Source: Eutreptiella sp. 'Long Island Sound 2002' (taxonomy: Eukaryota > Euglenozoa > Euglenophyceae > Eutreptiales > Eutreptiaceae). Taken from it: DNA of 64,000 nucleotides. Numbering within the stretch: position 1 is the stretch's first letter; every line of letters starts with the position of its first letter. Positions 58,410-64,000 of the stretch are shown here, one piece after another. Below the pieces are notes generated by a model. It saw nothing but the letters and a program-made list of their open reading frames with translations, made no database searches and was not told the origin of the DNA. Both the position numbers and the translations under genes were made by a program. The stretch is taken from the NCBI GenBank assembly GCA_964036045.1, contig OZ038384.1:60981355-61045354 (forward strand), written 5' to 3'.

Positions 58410-58960
58410 TCAAAACTACATTGTTCATCCCATTCGTATGCACATACTATCATATTTTATGTCGTTATTATCATTCAAATGCATACAATACCAACCCAAG
58501 CCCCAAACATGTGTGTGGACGGTGATAGGTGATCAAAACCCTACCTATGAACCATATGGATATTGGACCACAAACGGTGCAAAATAGGGCCAAAAACACC
58601 TCAAATGTTCATCGTTCATCCCATTCTTACGCACATACTATCATATTATATGTAGGACCTATCATACAAACGCTTACAATAACAACCTAAGCCCCAAACA
58701 TGTGTGTGTACGGTGATAGGCACGCAAAAGCCTACCTATGAACCATATGGAAATGGACCACAAAAGGTGCAGAATAGGGCCAAAAACACCTCAAATGTTC
58801 ATCTTTCATCCCATTCTTATGCACATACTATCATATTTTATGTAGTTCTTATCATTCAAATGCATACAATACCAACCAAAGCCCCAAACATGTGTGTGGA
58901 CGGTGATAGGTGATCAAAACCCTACCTATGAACCATATGGATATTGGGCCCCATGGTGCA
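58410..58960. repeat. Tandem repeat, three units of about 190 bp
   Basis: TTCATCCCATTC, GCACATACTATCATATT, CCCCAAACATGTGTGTG and CCTACCTATGAACCATATGG recur in order at about 58422, 58613 and 58803. Confidence 0.85.
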
Positions 58961-59488
58961 TGAGAAAGGGATGAATAGCCTAGAATAAAGGCAAAACATC
59001 GCTTGTCATGTAGGCTTCTACCAATGGTGATGACAGTCTGTTCATATATCACCTCTATACCACCTCTTACAGCCCTGTAAGGCCCTCTATATGGCCTCCA
59101 CAGACCCTAAAACCATGTAAAAAAGTGGTTTTTGGGTAGAGAAGCGTGAATTTCTCCAAATCTGTGCCTGCCAATCTGGATTTTTTTAGGTCAGCAGCAA
59201 GGTATTTATCTCGGGAACACGCTCATGCCTTTACTTTGCTTCCAACTGCGAAAAAAAGTTGACTTTTTGGCGATTTTCTATTGCGCACGGCGGTCGGGAA
59301 TCTGAAACTCGCGTACGCGGCAGTTGCTGACAGTTTATCTGCGGCTCCAGCTTCAGCGACAGCATAATTTTAATAAAAATTTGAGAAAACATAAAAACAA
59401 CAGTACTACTGTGTACAGTTTGATATCGCGGTTCTGAAAATGCATGATTTTGAATTTTGGGAAAAAACAGCTGCTAAAATCATAGGTG

Positions 59489-60372
59489 ATGGGCCAGTGG
59501 ACGTGGTTCACAACTCGCTGGAGGGACTTCAGCCGGCCTTCAGGGCCCTCTGAGTCGAGGAGGTGACCACCAACCCTGTGAAGAGAAAGAGGGAGAGGGA
59601 GAAGGATGCAGGAGAAAGCATGGCAGACGAAGGAGTGGACCATGACCACGACCCGACGAGCGAATGAAGCTTCGAGGGGGCACCAAGCGCCTCTGGCCTC
59701 CACGCATCATCCTCTCCTACAACCACCACACTCCCAACTCAAGATTCAGCCGCTGCAACTTCCACACCCATAACTACCCTGCCTATGGCTGAGGGCACAG
59801 GCTTTACTGGTATGCCTGCCTACCCTGCCTATGGTGTGCACCCATCCACCACTGCGTTTCCACAGGCAACTACTGCCAGTGAGCCAGTGGCCTCCAGTTC
59901 TGCGCCGCGCTGGTATGCGGCAGACTATCACCATCCCCTACCAGCTACGGGAGCATATGTGGATGTTCCTGGGTATGCAACCCTGAGTGGGCTGAGGAGA
60001 GGCCCTGAGTCATGCGGGAGCAGGAGTAGAGGATGGGGGAGATCCTTCAACAGATCCCTGACGCGGTCGGAGATCAATGAGGCACTCCAAGGAGCCACCT
60101 CTAAACTTGTTGGTGATCTCACTCAAGAGATTCGGGCTAAACTGGAGCCCCTGATTCCTCCCCAAGCGTCACCTACCATCGTGGAAGTTTCACCCCACCG
60201 ATTACAAGCCAATCATCTGGTGGCGGGGTTGACAAACACCCTGGGGATCCTGGGGCGTCGACTTTCGACCCCTGCTGTAATACCGAGAAGCCCTTTCATA
60301 CCAAGAACGGCCCAGCCTCCCTACAGCCACGTGGAGATTTCCACGAGAGCCGAGCTGGACCGGCTGGGTTGA
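59489..60372 (+). pseudogene. gag: Plus-strand Ty3-like Gag, N-terminal portion
   Basis: One frame runs from about 59489 to TGA at 60370-60372, with stops near 59551 and 59665. The part from ATG 59785 gives 195 codons: a Pro/Thr/Ala-rich segment, then LTRSEINEALQGATSKLVGD and TQEIRAKLEPLIPPQ. The second half of Gag follows in another frame at 60456. It is degenerate. Confidence 0.55.
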
Positions 60373-60455
60373 CAGCCCTGAGGGCAATGGTTGACGTGGA
60401 GCCCTAGGGCTCTAGTGACCTAGGCGGAGACCCCTCTGACGATGAGCCGCCGTCC

Positions 60456-61289
60456 ATGACTTCTGCTTCGCCCTCGGAGGACGACGACCCTGAGGACCCC
60501 GAGAACCCGAGCGGGCAGAAGAAGAAGAAGAAGAGGAAGACCAAGCGTCCTGAGGGACACAGGTCTCAGGAGGCTAAGGCAATCACCACCTCCAAGATTG
60601 TGGTGAACTTGCCTGAGTTCACAGGCAAGGATCTCAGCGAGTTCGCTGAGAACTTCGCCCGGTTCCTCCGAATGACCGCCCAAACACATGCTAGGGGGCG
60701 AGTCAAGTGCGATCTGCTCCTGCAGTGCTGCAAGACCAAGTACCTGGAGAAGCAGGTCAAGCACATCGTGACGAAGTCCGCCACCTTTGCCGACGTGTTG
60801 GTTGCCTTGGAGAGGCAGTACCCTACCTACGAAACCAACCTCTCCATCAGGGCCGAGATCCAGAACCTGGCCGTGCTGCCCAACAACCCCAAACCACCCA
60901 GGGTCTCCGAGCTACTGGCTGACCTGGACCACTGGGTGGGACGACTGACGCCCGGTTCGTACAGCAGCGACGATCTGCTCTTCTGGTTGGTGGCTAAGCT
61001 CCCTCGGGAGCTGTGGGACGAATGCCAGTCAACGGCAGAGCGCAAGGCTCCAGCCCTCAACTACGAGGATTTGTCTGTGCTACTCTTGGAGCTGGCGCTG
61101 GAGAAAGAAAGCGACCAGCACCTGAACGCCTACCGTCCTGGAGGAGGAGGACCCAGACCTGGACAGGGGACTAGCCCCAAGCACGCCCGTATCCTGGGCA
61201 ATGTCCAGGAGCTCTTCTTGTGTGACGCCAGAGACGAGCATGGTCACCTGCAGCACGCCCCCGACTGCGAGCAGCGAATTGCTTCGTAG
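60456..61289 (+). pseudogene. gag: Plus-strand Ty3-like Gag, capsid-like core
   Basis: 277 codons. An acidic start and a Lys-rich segment (QKKKKKRKTKRPEGH) precede the core: IVVNLPEFTGKDLSEFAENF, RVKCDLLLQCC, FADVLVALERQYPTYE and LLFWLVAKLPRELWDECQ, the pattern of retrotransposon Gag families. It ends at a TAG; the zinc knuckle follows in a different frame, so a frameshift lies near 61270. Confidence 0.7.
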
Positions 61290-61290
61290 T

Positions 61291-61831
61291 TCAAGGGCAG
61301 AAGCAGGAGACCAACACCGGCGCCAAGCCTAAGATGCCGGATCACTACAGGTGTATTATCACCTGTGCCTTCTGTGGGAAGAGGAAGCACTACGAGGATG
61401 AGTGCTACCACAAGCAGCGCCTGTGGGCGAGGCTGAGGGGTGAAGATCCTGGCGAAGTCTCTGGCAAGAGGGGTGGCAAAGGCAACGGCAACGACTCCGG
61501 CAAGGGCAAGGCGAAAGGTCGTGGGAAAGGACAAGACAAGAACCAAGGTGGACGAGGAGGAGGCGCTAATCGCCGGCCAGACAACAACAACAAGAACCAG
61601 GAAAAGAACAGAGGCAACCCCAACACTAATCCAGGGGGGAACTCTGAGCCCTCTAGAGGGCAATCTGGACCTACCACACGCTTGCAGACTCAGGCCCAAC
61701 GAGAGCAAGGGGGAAAGCGTGAGCATGAAGGTGGTGATGACGGCAACGCCCAGAAAAGAAGCGGTTTCATGAGGATGGCCCGCAAATCGCGGAACAAGGG
61801 GTTCGAGGTGACCTGTCCCGAGGAGTTCTGA
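61291..61831 (+). pseudogene. gag: Plus-strand Gag nucleocapsid with CCHC knuckle
   Basis: CAFCGKRKHYEDEC is an exact CX2CX4HX4C knuckle, followed by a very Gly/Lys/Arg/Asn-rich RNA-binding tail. The frame is open from about 61291 through ATG 61334 to TGA 61829-61831. The next two segments (protease and methyltransferase-like) are in the same frame. Confidence 0.7.
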
Positions 61832-62326
61832 CGGGGACGCTCCGGTGGGGCCCTGGACCTGGTGTTCTGGGTACGTACCCGACTAGGGGGACGTGAATAC
61901 CTGGGGGTACTGGATACTGGAGCCACCATATCCATAGTGGCCAAGAAAATTTTACCTTGTGGGAGCCTGACGAACACCATGCCAACCGCGGCTATACGAG
62001 AGGGGGATGGACATGTGGTGCACACCTGTCGGGACTGTGAAGTGGAGGTACCAATGGGTTCCCGAACTATCGCCCATCGGTTCTATGTGATGGACACTGA
62101 GGCCTTCGACTTTGTATTGGGGACTGACTTCTTCGTGCAGCACTCCCAGATACAATCCCTGACGCTGCAAGCGCCCTACCTCCTGTACGTGGACCACGGC
62201 AATGGCAGAGAGTCCGTGCCACTCGAGCAGTCGGAGCACACCTCGAGCTACCTGAGGGTATCGAAGGAGGAGCCCTCGAACATGATGGCGGCCTCCAAAA
62301 CTGAGGATTATCAACTATTGGGGTAA
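61832..62326 (+). pseudogene. pol: Plus-strand Ty3-like aspartic protease
   Basis: From 61862 the frame gives YLGVLDTGATISIV (catalytic DTG at residues 18-20) and FDFVLGTDFFVQHSQ, the two conserved blocks of retropepsins in Ty3 elements. It ends at TAA 62324-62326. It would process the polyprotein; the copy is cut off from any reverse transcriptase. Confidence 0.8.
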
Positions 62327-63249
62327 GTCCTAGACCAAGGTCTGAAGGAGTTGGGTCACTCCAGAGAAGACCTGAGCGTGGAGTTGTTCGCCAGCGAAAA
62401 GCAACATGTATTGGATCTCTATTGCAGCAGGGGGAAAAACTGCTGCTACAAATTTTACTGGCCCCCTTTCGGGATGGCCTACGGGAACCCCAGGTTCAGT
62501 GAACTGGGGAAGGTTTTGACCAAGGTGGCACTGGAACGTTGCCGTATGGTCCTGTGTTCCCCTGATTCGGGAGCCCATGGGGGCAACGAGTGCTGGCGAA
62601 CCATCCTGGACAGGCTGACTATCAGCTCTGTTCGGTTACCTGCTGAGGCCATCTACGTGCCTCTGGGGCGCAAGACGCCCATCGGGAAACCCGGATGGGG
62701 AAGTATGCTCAGTGTGGTGGACAGAGGTCTTACCTCCATCCCCTGGGAGGACCTGGACTCGACTTCGGTCCAGGCTATACAACGGGAGAGCAATGGACTC
62801 ACCCTGGGCGACTTGAAAGATCGACTACGACCTCAAGATGCTATTGAGACTATACTAGGGGGAGATGAATACATCGTGACCAACACCAATGCGCCCAACT
62901 CTCCCTGCCATGTACCTGTTCCTGATGGAGTCTCAGAGTGTGGACGATCCGAGCTCTCCAGCTCTATTCTCTCTGATGACGAAACTGAGCATGACGCCTT
63001 CTTCGTGCAGACATGCCTGGAGGAAGTGGAGAACGCCGAGTACTTCGCCCCACTGCAACCCCTACTCTCCATGAGGGTGGAAGACCCCGTGGACGAGGAG
63101 CTGGACCCCCGATCCAGGCTAAGGGAGTACGCTGACTCCAAGACGAGGTCGGTGGCGAAAGAGCTATGCTACGCTAAGCCTACCCGCAGCTCATGGCCAC
63201 CGAAGCAAGGACGTATCCCTACGTGCTCATTTGGATCAGGTACTTCACA
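62327..63249 (+). pseudogene. pol: Dam/DIRS-like methyltransferase-type domain after the protease, truncated by a hAT-like insertion
   Basis: Numbering from ATG 62351: residues 9-125 read VELFASEKQHVLDLYCSRG, FYWPPFGMAYGNPRFSELGK, VALERCRMVLCSPDSG, ECWRTILDRL and VRLPAEAIYVPLG. This parallels the chromovirus domain at 35993-37516 block by block and keeps GNPRFS where the catalytic NPPY is expected. An acidic linker follows. The frame is interrupted at 63250. Function is unproven; in DIRS elements the Dam-type domain sits after RNase H, not after protease. Confidence 0.6.
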
Positions 63250-64000
63250 CAGTGGTTTCACCCGGTTTAACCCGGTTGAACTCGGAAGGGGCGCGGTTGA
63301 ACCGCTAAACCGCGGTTGAACCGCGGTTGAACCACCGCCAGCGCTGGCGGTGGCGGCTGCGCCAGCGGCGCGCGCGTTTCTGAACAAAATATTTGCATAA
63401 CCGCCTGAAACTGACGCGTGACAAACCTTTTTTAAAAAATGTCCCACCACTGGCTGCAAGTGGTGAACGACCACTACAGCAGGTGGGGGGACCAACAGCT
63501 GGTGGACGACTTGTTCACCTTTTTTTGCACAAACGGCACGACAAAACGCCTATGGAAACAACTTGCTGACCGAATTGGTAACACACAGAGGGCTTCCAAA
63601 CAGACAAAAAGGGCTACAAAAAAAGCTTTCACAGGATCCGACGCTGTGCGCCTCATTTTGGACCTTAGGATGCCAAAGCGAAGGTATGTGGCATAATGCA
63701 CACATGCCTACAAGTGGTTCAACGGGGTTCAACGGTGCGGTTGAACCCTTATCACAAATGAACAATTGTGATTGTGCTTCATGACAACGTTTGCACGGCA
63801 AAAAAATCGCTTAATGTTGCCCAAAGCATGAACATATGAGTTGCAACGTGTTGCTCGCGTCACAAATGTGAATACTTTGTGGTTTGTACCATTGGACGCT
63901 TTTTGGTGCCATGACGGCAACCCATTCAACCGCAGGTTCAACCGCGCACTTTATCCCAATTTCTCGGTTCAACCGTCCCTAGGTACAAGAAGCTTATTTC
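63250..64000 (+). mobile_element. Left part of a hAT-like element running off the window
   Basis: It starts CAGTGGTTTCACCCGG and breaks the Ty3-like pol frame. GGTTGAACCG and its complement CGGTTCAACCG recur at least ten times near 63270-63340 and 63710-63980, resembling subterminal transposase-binding repeats. The left flank is ACTTCACA (63242-63249); the right end and target duplication are outside the window. Confidence 0.5.
63439..63696 (+). CDS. Hypothetical protein inside the hAT-like element, 85 codons
   Basis: MSHHWLQVVNDHYSRWGDQQ opens a small basic, helical protein with WKQLADRIGN and a Lys/Arg-rich second half (KQTKRATKKAF). The composition looks coding. It could be a first exon of a transposase or a small DNA-binding protein. 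No motif is decisive. Confidence 0.35.
   Translation: MSHHWLQVVNDHYSRWGDQQLVDDLFTFFCTNGTTKRLWKQLADRIGNTQRASKQTKRATKKAFTGSDAVRLILDLRMPKRRYVA

Larger units (their letters stand above)
56619..59488. mobile_element. 2.87-kb element with perfect 41-bp terminal inverted repeats
   Basis: 56619-56659 (CACCTATGATTTTAGCAGCT onwards) is exactly the reverse complement of 59448-59488, and weaker complementarity extends about 60 bp inward. No target duplication is obvious. The interior holds two tandem arrays of about 190-bp units and a CAG/CTG repeat, with no recognisable transposase. It appears to sit in the leader or gag of the plus-strand Ty3-like element. The superfamily is unknown; a foldback or other cut-and-paste derivative is possible. 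Confidence 0.6.

Overview
This is nuclear DNA from a eukaryote with a large, transposon-rich genome. The evidence is spliceosomal GT-AG introns in one recognisable host gene (18.3-19.1 kb), a Ty3/Gypsy chromovirus with a C-terminal chromodomain (32.5-41.9 kb), hAT-type elements, satellites and nested insertions. No operons, bacterial genes, tRNAs or rRNAs were seen. The host cannot be named from the sequence alone. A streptophyte or other algal lineage, or a euglenid, would fit; the succinate dehydrogenase gene described below is the best taxonomic clue.

Layout. 1-16.9 kb is a nest of decayed minus-strand Ty3-like elements. It holds LTR remnants at 1-879 and at about 9660-10879 plus 16077-16432, and a gag with a broken protease (9022 down to 6897). 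A small element with 159-bp terminal repeats (10880-16076) carries an RNase H-integrase relic. A C-rich, low-complexity block lies at 880-6612. 17.1-18.1 kb is a non-autonomous hAT element with terminal inverted repeats and an 8-bp target duplication. 18341-19144 is a three-exon gene for a mitochondrial protein containing only the C-terminal iron-sulfur half of succinate dehydrogenase subunit B. 19.1-28.1 kb is AT-rich and mostly without recognisable genes. 28105-51339 is one giant Ty3/Gypsy chromovirus on the minus strand: LTRs of about 2.97 kb, CTAG(T) target duplication, polypurine tract, gag, then protease, methyltransferase-like domain, reverse transcriptase, RNase H, integrase and chromodomain. 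Its upstream (right-hand) LTR is split by a 6.06-kb insertion containing a 65-bp satellite and flanked by an 84-bp direct duplication. 51.3-56.5 kb is mostly intergenic. 56.6-63.25 kb is a plus-strand Ty3-like element (gag, zinc knuckle, protease, methyltransferase-like domain). It appears to be interrupted by a 2.87-kb element with perfect 41-bp inverted repeats, and is cut off by another hAT-like end at 63250.

How the parts relate. The retroelements share an unusual order: an aspartic protease is followed directly by a domain resembling the DNA adenine methyltransferase (Dam) domain of DIRS-type elements, upstream of reverse transcriptase where that survives. In the chromovirus, gag and pol lie in one reading frame separated by a single TAG, which suggests stop-codon readthrough rather than frameshifting. 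All the large coding regions carry stops or frameshifts, so none looks autonomous now. The most notable host feature is the stand-alone SDHB C-terminal domain with its own targeting presequence, a gene structure known from the split SDH2 of Euglenozoa.
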